Source: Candidatus Latescibacterota bacterium
GTDB taxonomy: Bacteria > Latescibacterota > 4484-107
Assembly (NCBI GenBank): GCA_030613045.1
Contig: JAUWMS010000203.1
Span: 1 to 5,784, forward strand
Reading direction: 5' to 3'
DNA: 5,784 nt
Shown here: positions 1-5,341 of the stretch, one piece after another
Numbering within the stretch: the first letter of the stretch is position 1
Layout of the letters: each line of letters begins with the position of its first letter
The notes under the pieces: generated by a model
Seen by the model: the letters and a program-made list of their open reading frames with translations, nothing else
Databases searched by the model: none
Told to the model about the DNA's origin: nothing
Made by a program: the position numbers and the translations under genes

Positions 1-87
1 CTTGTCCTGCTCTTCGGTAACGGCAACCGCCCAAGCTGTGGCGGTCAGGAATAGGACTATTAGCAATACGGTCATGGCTTGCTTCAC
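1..87 (-). CDS. N-terminus of an exported protein (partial, runs off the window)
   Basis: The first 29 codons are visible. They encode a classic signal peptide: a short basic start (MKQAM), a hydrophobic core (VLLIVLFLTATA) and a likely signal peptidase I site after AWA, leaving a mature start VAVTEEQDK. The product should therefore be exported; its function cannot be seen. I chose the GTG at 87-85 because GGAGGG lies 6 nt upstream and because the TGA of a small upstream ORF overlaps it as GTGA. An in-frame ATG at 210-208 would add 41 cytoplasmic residues, but its Shine-Dalgarno spacing is too short (3 nt from GGAGG). A further ATG at 75-73 would lack a ribosome binding site. Confidence 0.6.
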   Translation of the reverse strand, partial: MKQAMTVLLIVLFLTATAWAVAVTEEQDK

Positions 88-206
88 GATGTTCCCTCCA
101 TCTTGAAGACCGTTCTTTCTGAGAGCGGTCTGCATGTTTTCAAATACTCCGCGCTTTCCTGTTTGATTGCTGCCCTTCCGAAAAACAGTTCCTTCGTTAT
201 TCCCAT
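84..206 (-). CDS. Possible 40-residue leader ORF coupled to the exported protein
   Basis: ATG at 206-204 follows AGGAGGG with good spacing (7 nt after GGAGG) and opens 40 codons ending in TGA at 86-84. That stop shares four bases (GTGA) with the GTG start of the exported-protein gene, the usual geometry of translational coupling. The peptide starts MGITKELFFGRAAIKQ, is charged and soluble-looking, has one Cys near residue 25, and resembles no family I recognise. The same DNA is also open in the exported-protein frame from ATG 210, so only one reading is likely to be real. Spacing from the Shine-Dalgarno favours this one, but codon composition does not separate them. Confidence 0.38.
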   Translation of the reverse strand: MGITKELFFGRAAIKQESAEYLKTCRPLSERTVFKMEGTS

Positions 207-287
207 CCATGTCCCTCCTATTCTGAATCGAATGGTCTATTTAGTATGGAATATATAAAAGCATCGCATACGAAATAATTGGATTTT

Positions 288-316
288 AAGATACTCCTTT
301 CGCGCACAAAAGTCAA
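288..316 (-). promoter_or_regulatory. Sigma70-like promoter for the leader ORF and exported protein
   Basis: On the minus strand, TTGACT (316-311, five of six consensus bases) and TATCTT (293-288, four of six) are separated by exactly 17 nt. The downstream stretch to the first ATG at 206 is AT-rich and holds no terminator. The position fits a promoter for the 206-1 transcription unit with a 5' leader of about 75 nt. Confidence 0.5.
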
Positions 317-374
317 GAAAAAAATGGGCGTGGCCTTTCACGGGAAAGCCGGGAGGGAGTGTTTTTTTGGAGTT

Positions 375-400
375 GGTTCGGGATTTTGCAGTCCCGAACC
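375..400. repeat. Perfect 9-bp inverted repeat
   Basis: GGTTCGGGA (375-383) and TCCCGAACC (392-400) are exact reverse complements around an 8-nt loop. Neither strand has a T-tract directly after the stem, so this is not a standard terminator. It sits between the terminator at 450-486 and the promoter at 288-316. It could be an extra barrier or mRNA 3' stabiliser for read-through transcripts. Confidence 0.5.
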
Positions 401-449
401 ATAGATGCCGCAAGGCTGAGCGACTGCTCCATCCCTTTTGGACGCATAG

Positions 450-486
450 AAAAAGACCTCCGGGGTCTGGCTGACCACGGAGGTCT
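450..486 (-). terminator. Intrinsic terminator of the kinase-nucleotidyltransferase operon
   Basis: On the minus strand a 9-bp perfect stem (AGACCTCCG, 486-478, with CGGAGGTCT, 462-454) is capped by an inner 4-bp stem (GGTC/GACC) with a 5-nt loop. It is followed at once by a run of five T (454-450), the first of which closes the stem. It lies about 200 nt after the nucleotidyltransferase stop and before the next promoter, exactly where the operon should end. Confidence 0.72.
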
Positions 487-569
487 ATGTGGAAATCGCG
501 GAGGAAGGCGCCGAATCCGGGCGGAAGGTGTTTTGAGAAATAGGGGCTTGAACAAAACTCCAGGCTCAA

Positions 570-585
570 CGCAGAGACGCAGAGA
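570..585. repeat. CGCAGAGA octamer repeat
   Basis: Two adjacent copies of CGCAGAGA. The same kind of element, as CGCAAAGA, recurs upstream of the flavoprotein gene (5332-5503), so it is a dispersed spacer element in this genome. Confidence 0.6.
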
Positions 586-639
586 ACTCCAATGAGGAAT
601 GAGCAATTTCCCCCTTAAATTGGAGGGGGCGGGCGGGGT

Positions 640-664
640 ATTGTTCATTCGTCATTGTTCATTG
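640..664. repeat. Degenerate 7-bp tandem repeat (ATTGTTC)
   Basis: ATTGTTC, ATTCGTC, ATTGTTC, ATTG in direct succession, 22 nt beyond the nucleotidyltransferase stop. The middle unit differs from the others at two positions. Confidence 0.65.
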
Positions 665-686
665 CCTTTCTTCCCGGCCGACAAAA

Positions 687-1658
687 TCATGCCCTCCTGA
701 AAGCGTTCAGCGTCTCCAGATAGCTATCGGGAAGACCAATATCGTAGCGGCGTCCCTCGACGACATAACCGAGGAACCCATCTTCCTGGCGGAGGCGGTC
801 CAGACAGGAGGTCAACTGGAATTCGCCGCGCTCACGAACATTGTTTGTAATGTGCTCTTCTAAGTAGTCGAGGAGTTGGGGCTTGACGATATACTGGCCA
901 AAGACCGTGAGGTATTCCCCTTCCTCCAGGACTTCGACGCGCAGGTTGTTCCGGGCGTATTCCAGGTTCGGCTTCTCCGCAAACTCCGAGACGGACAGCA
1001 GGCGTCCGGGCTCCTCCCAAACCCCCGCGACCACCCCGAAATTCACGATGTCCGCTTCCGACGTTTTCTTCAAACCAAGCACACTAATTCCGTGCCGATC
1101 GTACACCTCGAGAAGCTGACGGGCGCAGGGTACTTTCGTATCCGAGCCATACAGGTGATCGCCGAGCATCAGGAGAAAAGGCTCGTCTCCGATCCACTCG
1201 CGCGCGCAATACACGGCATGCCCAAAACCCTCCTGGGCGTCCTGCGTGATAAAAGTCACGCGTCGGCCCACGTCGAGGAGCCATTTGGAGTATTCCTGGA
1301 AAGGCCGGGACAGTTTGTTGTAATTCTCGATGGACACCTGAACGCTGAAAAACGACTGAAACGCTTCCAGATCCGAGGACTGGACCACGATGCACACCTC
1401 TTCGATCCCGGCATTTAACGCCTCTTCCACGATCAACAAGATGGCGGGCTTGGCAATGCCATCCCGGTCTATGATGGGAAACAACTCCTTTTTCGTCGCC
1501 TTGGACGCGGGGAACAAGCGCGTTCCAAACCCCGCGGCCGGGATCAGGGCTTTTCGGACCCGGGTGCCCGCATACTGGCTGAGTTTCAGGCAGGGCATCT
1601 TCAGATCGCGCTCGATGATCTCCACGATTTTCTCCTGAGCCGCCTCGTCCCTTGCCAC
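687..1658 (-). CDS. GalU-like sugar-1-phosphate nucleotidyltransferase (C-terminal half of a kinase fusion)
   Basis: The enzyme type joins a sugar 1-phosphate to an NTP to give a nucleotide sugar and pyrophosphate; the closest resemblance is to UTP-glucose-1-phosphate uridylyltransferase. Counting from GTG 1658: the nucleotide-binding signature PAAGFGTRLFP is at 40-50, KKELFPIID at 56-64, GFGHAVYCAR at 144-153, LGDHLY with a metal-binding Asp at 165-170, FAEKP at 226-230, GEFQLTSCLDRL at 278-289 and YDIGLPDSYLETL at 305-317. This domain is about 290 residues, near the usual GalU length. Residues 1-30 are not part of it; they read as the end of the upstream GHMP kinase fold. GTG 1658 has no ribosome binding site, nor has ATG 1598, so an independent start is doubtful. 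The frame is continuous with the kinase through a TAG at 1695-1697. The stop is TGA. Sugar and nucleotide specificity are not determined by what I can see. Confidence 0.88.
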   Translation of the reverse strand: MARDEAAQEKIVEIIERDLKMPCLKLSQYAGTRVRKALIPAAGFGTRLFPASKATKKELFPIIDRDGIAKPAILLIVEEALNAGIEEVCIVVQSSDLEAFQSFFSVQVSIENYNKLSRPFQEYSKWLLDVGRRVTFITQDAQEGFGHAVYCAREWIGDEPFLLMLGDHLYGSDTKVPCARQLLEVYDRHGISVLGLKKTSEADIVNFGVVAGVWEEPGRLLSVSEFAEKPNLEYARNNLRVEVLEEGEYLTVFGQYIVKPQLLDYLEEHITNNVRERGEFQLTSCLDRLRQEDGFLGYVVEGRRYDIGLPDSYLETLNAFRRA

Positions 1659-1694
1659 GAACTGCGCGGTTCCATCCCCCTGCGAACCGACGCC

Positions 1695-2609
1695 CTAACC
1701 GCCCCAGCCGTACTCCTGAATCGGGGGATACGCGAGGACTTTGTGCAGCACTTCGGCCGTCAACTGGGACGGACACGCAGGGCCTACGTATTGATCGAAC
1801 AACTGCTGGGCCTCCCGCATCAACGCCCCGATGCGCGGGGCATCTCCGGCCACAAGAGCCTGCCGGGCCTGATCGACGATCCGCTTGTTTATCTCGCCGA
1901 GGTACTGCTGCACGCCTTTTTCCACCGCGGTTTCCGCTATGGGATAGCAGCGATTCAGGCGCGCCAGGATTTCCATCGTATCCTTCTGAGCGCACAAATC
2001 CACGATGACAAAGAACAAATCCTTCTTTACGCGCAACTCCGTGCAGTCCAGATGCTCCCCGTCGAAGGCCATCAGAACCGGACGGTTGCCGAAGGCGCAG
2101 CCCTGGTCCATACGACCGCACCGGGAAGGGGTCAGAATCTCCCCCTGATAGGCTATTTCCATCTCGCCGCGCACGGTCATCTTCAGATCATAGATCCGGT
2201 TGAAGGCGCGGGCCGCGAGAACACATATCGCGGCGCTGGAGGAAAGCCCTTTCTTCACGGGAAGGTCCGTCTTGAAGTTGTGAATCCGGAGTCCCCGGAC
2301 GTGGTAGTGGGTCATGATCTGATAGGCCACCCCGGCGATGTAGCTGAAAAACCCCCCTTCCTGCGCTTCTTTGAGCAGGGGGCGCTTGTCCATTGGGATC
2401 GTTTTGGGCCCCGCCGTTTTTCCATCGGGCATCAGAGAGGTGATCACCAGTTCCGTGGGATGGGGCGTCACCTCAGCATGGATGCCCTGGTTCGTGCCCG
2501 TGATCAGCGTGTATCCCTTCTCGATATCCGTATTGATCCGCCGGTACCCGCCCGCCCAATCGGAGTGCTCGCCAAAAAGACAGATGCGCCCGGGAACGAA
2601 AATTTTCAT
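1695..2609 (-). CDS. GHMP-family sugar kinase, cut at motif 3 by an in-frame TAG
   Basis: GHMP kinases transfer phosphate from ATP to small hydroxyl substrates. Motif 1 is galactokinase-like: PGRICLFGEHSDWAGG at 6-21, where the GEH(T/S)D segment binds the sugar in galactokinases. Motif 2, LPVKKGLSSSAA at 116-127, is the ATP loop. GRMDQG at 165-170 carries the likely catalytic Asp168, as in the galactokinase GxMDQ segment. A sugar 1-kinase is therefore likely, substrate unknown. ATG 2609 follows GGAGGT (2619-2614) with 4-5 nt spacing; a longer frame from 2690 only translates an octamer repeat and is rejected. The visible product is 304 residues and ends GWGG, just before GHMP motif 3. The missing motif (GVGSQGDG) and final strand are encoded in the same frame after the TAG, so a protein ending here should be an incomplete kinase. 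Confidence 0.85.
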   Translation of the reverse strand: MKIFVPGRICLFGEHSDWAGGYRRINTDIEKGYTLITGTNQGIHAEVTPHPTELVITSLMPDGKTAGPKTIPMDKRPLLKEAQEGGFFSYIAGVAYQIMTHYHVRGLRIHNFKTDLPVKKGLSSSAAICVLAARAFNRIYDLKMTVRGEMEIAYQGEILTPSRCGRMDQGCAFGNRPVLMAFDGEHLDCTELRVKKDLFFVIVDLCAQKDTMEILARLNRCYPIAETAVEKGVQQYLGEINKRIVDQARQALVAGDAPRIGALMREAQQLFDQYVGPACPSQLTAEVLHKVLAYPPIQEYGWGG

Positions 2610-2613
2610 GGAG

Positions 2614-2619
2614 ACCTCC
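2614..2619 (-). promoter_or_regulatory. Ribosome binding site that fixes the kinase start
   Basis: GGAGGT on the minus strand, four bases before ATG 2609. It decides for this ATG over the upstream candidates at 2690 and 2621. Confidence 0.75.
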
Positions 2620-2652
2620 ATTGCGTGAAAGGCATAGTGCCGCGCCAAAGGG

Positions 2653-2684
2653 GGAAAGTGGGAAAGTGGGAAAGTGAGAAAGTG
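2653..2684. repeat. 8-bp tandem repeat (GGAAAGTG), four copies
   Basis: Three exact copies of GGAAAGTG followed by AGAAAGTG. It lies 44 nt upstream of the kinase ATG. Its chance translation (SHFLTFPLSHFPP) creates a false N-terminal extension of the kinase. Confidence 0.8.
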
Positions 2685-2730
2685 AGACAAAATCTCTGGT
2701 ATTCAAAGATTTCAGCTCACATTCTCCAAG

Positions 2731-2759
2731 TTTCTAAGCGGAAACTACTGCTTTGCCAA
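2731..2759 (-). promoter_or_regulatory. Weak candidate promoter for the kinase operon
   Basis: Minus strand TTGGCA (2759-2754, five of six consensus bases) and TAGAAA (2736-2731, four of six) with a 17-nt spacer, about 120 nt upstream of the kinase ATG. The position is right, but the -10 is poor. Confidence 0.3.
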
Positions 2760-2776
2760 GCGCGAGTTGCCGGAGA

Positions 2777-2815
2777 GGAGCGAACCTTCCGTGTGGCGAT
2801 AAATCGCCCCGCTCC
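2777..2815. repeat. Nested inverted repeat upstream of the kinase
   Basis: GGAGCG (2777-2782) pairs with CGCTCC (2810-2815) around a tight inner hairpin GGCGAT-AA-ATCGCC (2795-2808). It lies just upstream of the candidate promoter. It may be an operator or simply spacer structure; no T-tract follows on either strand. Confidence 0.4.
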
Positions 2816-2897
2816 TTGAGCAAAGGCCAATAAATTGGGCTAACCCGCGCGGGACTATCCGTCAAATCCCACTTGGCAGACCACTATGGCCTTCAGC

Positions 2898-2945
2898 AAA
2901 AAAAAGGGGCGTTGACCTCCGAAGTGTGACCTCCGTCAACGTTTT
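2898..2945 (-). terminator. Terminator-like hairpin with poly-T on the minus strand
   Basis: CGTTGAC (2910-2916) and GTCAACG (2935-2941) form a 7-bp stem. On the minus strand it is followed by CCCC and then eight T (2905-2898). On the plus strand it is followed directly by TTTT, so it could work in both directions. The CCCC gap and the 18-nt loop weaken the minus-strand call. It would end transcripts from the flavoprotein before the kinase operon. The loop contains a direct repeat, TGACCTCCG, at 2913-2921 and 2927-2935. Confidence 0.42.
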
Positions 2946-3074
2946 GGGAGTTCCTTTTGCGTATCTTCGACCAAATGAACCGGTTCACCGCCGGGATCGC
3001 AAAGGACTCCCTCACATTTTTTTTCTCAGCGATCTCGGCGCACGCTGTGGTAAAAAGGCTGGAGGGTCGCTGCG

Positions 3075-3197
3075 ATGCCGAGATTACTGGCCGTCGTTTC
3101 CAGAAGTCTGGCCGGGCTTTTCGATGCGCTCATCCCTTTTCTGATGTTGGGAATTTTAGGGCTGATCGCTTATTGTGTGATTCATGGGGTCTTCTGA
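3075..3197 (+). CDS. Possible 40-residue single-pass membrane peptide
   Basis: This is the only plus-strand candidate gene. ATG 3075 follows GGAGGG (3061-3066) with good spacing. The 40 codons end in TGA. The peptide has a basic start (MPRLLAVVSR), a short amphipathic stretch with one Asp, and a hydrophobic segment from about residue 19 to 36 (LIPFLMLGILGLIAYCVI), then HGVF. This is the layout of a small single-span inner-membrane protein with its N-terminus inside. No family is recognised and no promoter is clear. It lies opposite to its neighbours, so it would be a stand-alone gene. Chance hydrophobicity remains possible. Confidence 0.4.
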   Translation: MPRLLAVVSRSLAGLFDALIPFLMLGILGLIAYCVIHGVF

Positions 3198-3260
3198 CGC
3201 CAGCGGAACCCCTTGAGCAATTTTTGAGATGCTTTTGTGGATTTGTACCCCTTATGGAGG

Positions 3261-3334
3261 AGTCAGGAGTCAGAAGTCAGGAGGAGAAACCCCGTAGAGC
3301 GTTTCCGGTATTCTGAATGCTGACTCCTGAATTC
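3261..3334. repeat. AGTCAGG heptad array with inverted partner
   Basis: AGTCAGG, AGTCAGA, AGTCAGG run head to tail at 3261-3281. A facing copy, TGACTCCT (3321-3328, within CTGAATGCTGACTCCTGA), is the reverse complement of AGGAGTCA at 3258-3265 and 3265-3272. The two sides could form a hairpin across about 50 nt. Confidence 0.6.
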
Positions 3335-3392
3335 CAAAGCAAGAGCTAACAAAAGCAAGATGAAAATCACTTAAACTTTGGGAGTAACCCCT

Positions 3393-3452
3393 GCCACGGA
3401 ATTACACGGAACAACGCAAAATAGTCCGTGTACTTCCGTGAATATCCGTGGC
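3393..3452. repeat. TCCGTG-type 10-bp repeats forming a long hairpin after the flavoprotein gene
   Basis: CACGGAATTACACGGA (3395-3410) pairs with TCCGTGTACTTCCGTG (3425-3440) with one mismatch in 16, around a 14-nt loop. A further TCCGTGGC (3445-3452) pairs perfectly with GCCACGGA (3393-3400), giving an alternative outer stem. The units repeat with a 10-bp period on both arms. It starts 15 nt after the flavoprotein stop, with no T-tract, so it would more likely protect an mRNA 3' end than terminate transcription. Confidence 0.65.
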
Positions 3453-3466
3453 AAGAATGTCCGTAA

Positions 3467-5314
3467 TCACTTCCCCTCCTCCGGCCACACGGGCGTCCGC
3501 GCCTCCGGGATCATCCCCTCTTGCCCTTTGCGGAGGACGATAGTTTGCTGCCATGCTTCGTCGTTCCGAGGCATGGGGTGCGCATCGTCCGGATGCGCAA
3601 AATACAGGTGCGGCCCCCTCGATTCGTCCCGCAAGCATGCGGCCCGCATAACCATCTCCGCAACGTCGTACATATTCCTCGTCTCCAGGGCGAATGCCCA
3701 TCCCTCCTCGTCCGCGTGGATGCCCCCGGTTTTCAAGGCCGCGAGCGCATTCAGGCCCTCAGTCAAACCTTTTTCCGTACGCACGACGCTGGCGCATCCG
3801 GAGAGTATCATCTGAATCCGGGTTCGAACCTGCGAGGCCGGCAGACCTTGTGTTCGATCCGCGAGGGCCTCGAGGTACGCCTTCCACCGCGCAACCCGGT
3901 CGGCGCCGACGGGCATCAACCCGATGGTTCCGGCTTCCTCCGCCGCAGCACGTCCGGCGATCTCTCCAAAAACCTGCGCATCCATCAGCGCATTCCCGCC
4001 GGGACGGTTCGCACCGTGCTGCCCACCGGCCACTTCACCCGCCGCGTACAGTCCCGAAAGCGTGGTGTCCGCCCGCGTCCGAATCTTCACCCCTCCCTGA
4101 AAATGCTGAATCGCCGGGGCCAGCTCGATGCGGTCTCCGGCCTCCAGATCCACGCCGTGCTCCCGGAGCCACTCGATGGACGCCGGATTGATCTCCCGCA
4201 GCCGATGGAGCGGAGAACGACTGCGCTCCTCCGAAGAAATTTCCGCCTTGATCTCCGTGTGATACCGCGTCTGCGCCTCTTGGGGAAGGTCATCGAAGTC
4301 GAACCCCGCCGGATTCTTTGAGTAATCGAGATAGACCGTATGCCCGGCCCGCATCTCCTTGAACACCGCGACGTCTATGACGTGGGACGGCTCCTCGTTG
4401 GACACCGGCCAGCTGGCGCCTTTTCGGAAGACCACGTGATAGATCTCCCCCAGCGGCGTGCTCTCAGGAAAATATTTCGGCAGAAATTCCTCGCCGCGCT
4501 CGTTGATGAAACGAGGGAGTGAACGCATCATGCTGCCGGAGCAGGCCAACTGTGTCTTCGTCGAGGAAAGTCCGATCTGGATGAATTCCATATTCACCAA
4601 CTCCGCGCCGGCCCGATACGCCATCGCGTATCCGCTTCCGTCCATTCCCGGCGGAAAAACGTGCACCTTAAAGGCGTTTCCCGCGCCGCCCGTTCCGAGC
4701 ACGATGGTCTTTGCGCGGATCATCAGAGGGGCTGCCTCCCCCTGTTTCGCTGCGCGGCGCACGATTCCGAAAGCTCCGATCACCCGGCTCCGATCCTCAG
4801 CAAGAATCAGGTCGGCGATCATCGTGTGTTCGATCACCGGAATGTCCATGGCGCGGACCTTGCGGACCAGCGCCTCCTCGATGTGATTGGCCGTGCGCGG
4901 TCCGGTGTAACATGCGCGGGCATACTCGGACCCGTCCGTGATGAACTGATCCGCGCGTCCGTCCTCTTTTCGAACAAAGGGCACGCCGAGACGGCTTAGA
5001 TATTCGAAGGCCGCTCCGGAATGCTTTCCGTGGAGTTCGGCCAGATCCCAGTCGGACACGCACCCGCCGATGCGGTACACGTCGTCCGTGTGAAATTTCC
5101 AGCTGTCCGCCGTGCCGGGCTCAGTATAGGGCAAGGTGGCGTGGAAGGCCATGCGATCCGAACAGGCGATGGCCGTGACACCGCTTTTCCCCAAAGTTCC
5201 TTTGGTCACGATTAGCACCCGAAGCACCGGCGTGGTCTCTTTGGCGGCAATGGCCGCACGGAGGGCGGCTCCGCCGGCACCGATGATCAGTACGTCACAC
5301 GAGTAAGATTTCAT
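3467..5314 (-). CDS. FAD-dependent oxidoreductase, fumarate reductase/succinate dehydrogenase flavoprotein-like
   Basis: A 615-residue soluble flavoenzyme. An N-terminal Rossmann FAD site (DVLIIGAGGAALRAAIAA, 7-24), a second FAD contact GTGGAG (207-212) and the FAD C-terminal signature AAGEVAGGQHGANRPGGNAL (424-443) place it in the FAD_binding_2 group with FrdA, SdhA, NadB and AprA. HFQGG (404-408) and R437 match the substrate His and Arg of fumarate reductases. A helical C-terminal domain (about 475-570) contains ETRNMYDVAEMVMRAA. The covalent-flavin His of SdhA appears replaced (GKSGVTAIA, 42-50), so FAD is probably non-covalent. The segment that normally holds the proton-donor Arg reads SHVIDVAVFKEM (310-321) without Arg, so the substrate may not be fumarate or succinate. 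No iron-sulfur or cytochrome partner is in view. ATG 5314 follows AAAGGAA; the frame upstream to 5392 merely translates a repeat. The stop is TGA. Confidence 0.85.
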   Translation of the reverse strand: MKSYSCDVLIIGAGGAALRAAIAAKETTPVLRVLIVTKGTLGKSGVTAIACSDRMAFHATLPYTEPGTADSWKFHTDDVYRIGGCVSDWDLAELHGKHSGAAFEYLSRLGVPFVRKEDGRADQFITDGSEYARACYTGPRTANHIEEALVRKVRAMDIPVIEHTMIADLILAEDRSRVIGAFGIVRRAAKQGEAAPLMIRAKTIVLGTGGAGNAFKVHVFPPGMDGSGYAMAYRAGAELVNMEFIQIGLSSTKTQLACSGSMMRSLPRFINERGEEFLPKYFPESTPLGEIYHVVFRKGASWPVSNEEPSHVIDVAVFKEMRAGHTVYLDYSKNPAGFDFDDLPQEAQTRYHTEIKAEISSEERSRSPLHRLREINPASIEWLREHGVDLEAGDRIELAPAIQHFQGGVKIRTRADTTLSGLYAAGEVAGGQHGANRPGGNALMDAQVFGEIAGRAAAEEAGTIGLMPVGADRVARWKAYLEALADRTQGLPASQVRTRIQMILSGCASVVRTEKGLTEGLNALAALKTGGIHADEEGWAFALETRNMYDVAEMVMRAACLRDESRGPHLYFAHPDDAHPMPRNDEAWQQTIVLRKGQEGMIPEARTPVWPEEGK

Positions 5315-5323
5315 AGAATCAAA

Positions 5324-5341
5324 TTCCTTTGCACCGCAAAG
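5324..5341 (-). promoter_or_regulatory. Flavoprotein ribosome binding site partly inside a hairpin
   Basis: AAAGGAA (5330-5324) lies 9 nt before ATG 5314 and decides the start. Its first four bases belong to a small hairpin CTTTGC-GGT-GCAAAG (5341-5327) formed by the edge of the CGCAAAGA repeat, which could mildly mask the site. Confidence 0.55.

Larger units (their letters stand above)
207..686. other. Spacer between two minus-strand transcription units
   Basis: This stretch holds no convincing gene. It contains, from right to left: degenerate heptad repeats (640-664); a CCCCC/GGGGG inverted element around 610-628; an octamer repeat (570-585); the terminator (450-486); the inverted repeat (375-400); and the promoter (288-316). 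Open frames here on both strands, the longest about 110 codons, read through these repeats and hairpins and have no protein-like composition. Confidence 0.6.
687..2609 (-). other. Composite kinase-nucleotidyltransferase frame interrupted by one TAG
   Basis: From ATG 2609 to TGA 689-687 the frame has 641 codons and a single internal stop, TAG at codon 305 (1697-1695). The 12 codons after the TAG read GVGSQGDGTAQF, then VARDEAAQEKIVEIIERD and MPCLKL: this matches GHMP motif 3 and the closing helix and strand of the kinase fold. The nucleotidyltransferase signature follows from about residue 352. In mevalonate kinases motif 3 reads GAKLTGAGGGG and in galactokinases GARMTGGGFGG, so the TAG aligns with their Lys/Arg and is one base from AAG. 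Kinase and nucleotidyltransferase in one chain would take a free sugar to a nucleotide sugar in two steps, as the oppositely ordered fucose enzyme Fkp does. Nonsense mutation, sequence error and read-through cannot be told apart here. Confidence 0.75.
2610..3466. other. Spacer between the flavoprotein and the sugar kinase
   Basis: No minus-strand gene is visible here. From right to left it holds: a TCCGTG repeat hairpin just past the flavoprotein stop (3393-3452); an AGTCAGG heptad array with a facing inverted copy (3261-3334); a candidate plus-strand small membrane ORF (3075-3197); a terminator-like hairpin with poly-T (2898-2945); a 10-bp palindrome CCCGCGCGGG (2844-2853); a nested hairpin (2777-2815); a weak promoter candidate (2731-2759); an octamer repeat (2653-2684); and the kinase ribosome binding site. 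Longer plus-strand frames (2926-3144, 2957-3316) have no protein-like features. Confidence 0.6.

Noticed and set aside
375..400. Terminator
   Set aside because: The stem is perfect, but neither strand has a T-tract next to it; the hairpin at 450-486 fits better.
640..664. CRISPR array from the short repeats
   Set aside because: The units are 7-10 bp, degenerate and contiguous without unique spacers, here and at 2653, 3261 and 3393.
876..1418. Plus-strand frame opposite the nucleotidyltransferase
   Set aside because: Antisense shadow with no independent start signal and no motif.
1695..1697. Pyrrolysine insertion at the TAG
   Set aside because: Known pyrrolysine proteins are mainly methylamine methyltransferases; no pyl gene is in the window, and Lys/Arg at this position in relatives makes a simple AAG to TAG change the easier account. 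Kept only as something to test.
1084..2121. 345-codon minus-strand frame across the kinase/nucleotidyltransferase junction
   Set aside because: It is an out-of-frame reading rich in Gly and Arg, typical of GC-rich shadow frames; the motifs are in another frame.
2610..2690. N-terminal extension of the sugar kinase
   Set aside because: The extra 27 residues translate the GGAAAGTG tandem repeat; GGAGGT before ATG 2609 fixes the start.
1743..2819. 358-codon plus-strand open frame opposite the sugar kinase
   Set aside because: It is the antisense shadow of a gene with clear GHMP motifs; its own translation has no recognisable domain.
3521..4321. Plus-strand frames opposite the flavoprotein (also 3694-4191 and 4458-4886)
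   Set aside because: Antisense shadows; the minus strand carries continuous FAD-enzyme signatures.
3467..5314. L-aspartate oxidase (NadB)
   Set aside because: The fold is shared, but nadA and nadC are absent nearby, the protein is longer than usual NadB, and the active-site segment differs; a general flavoprotein call is safer.
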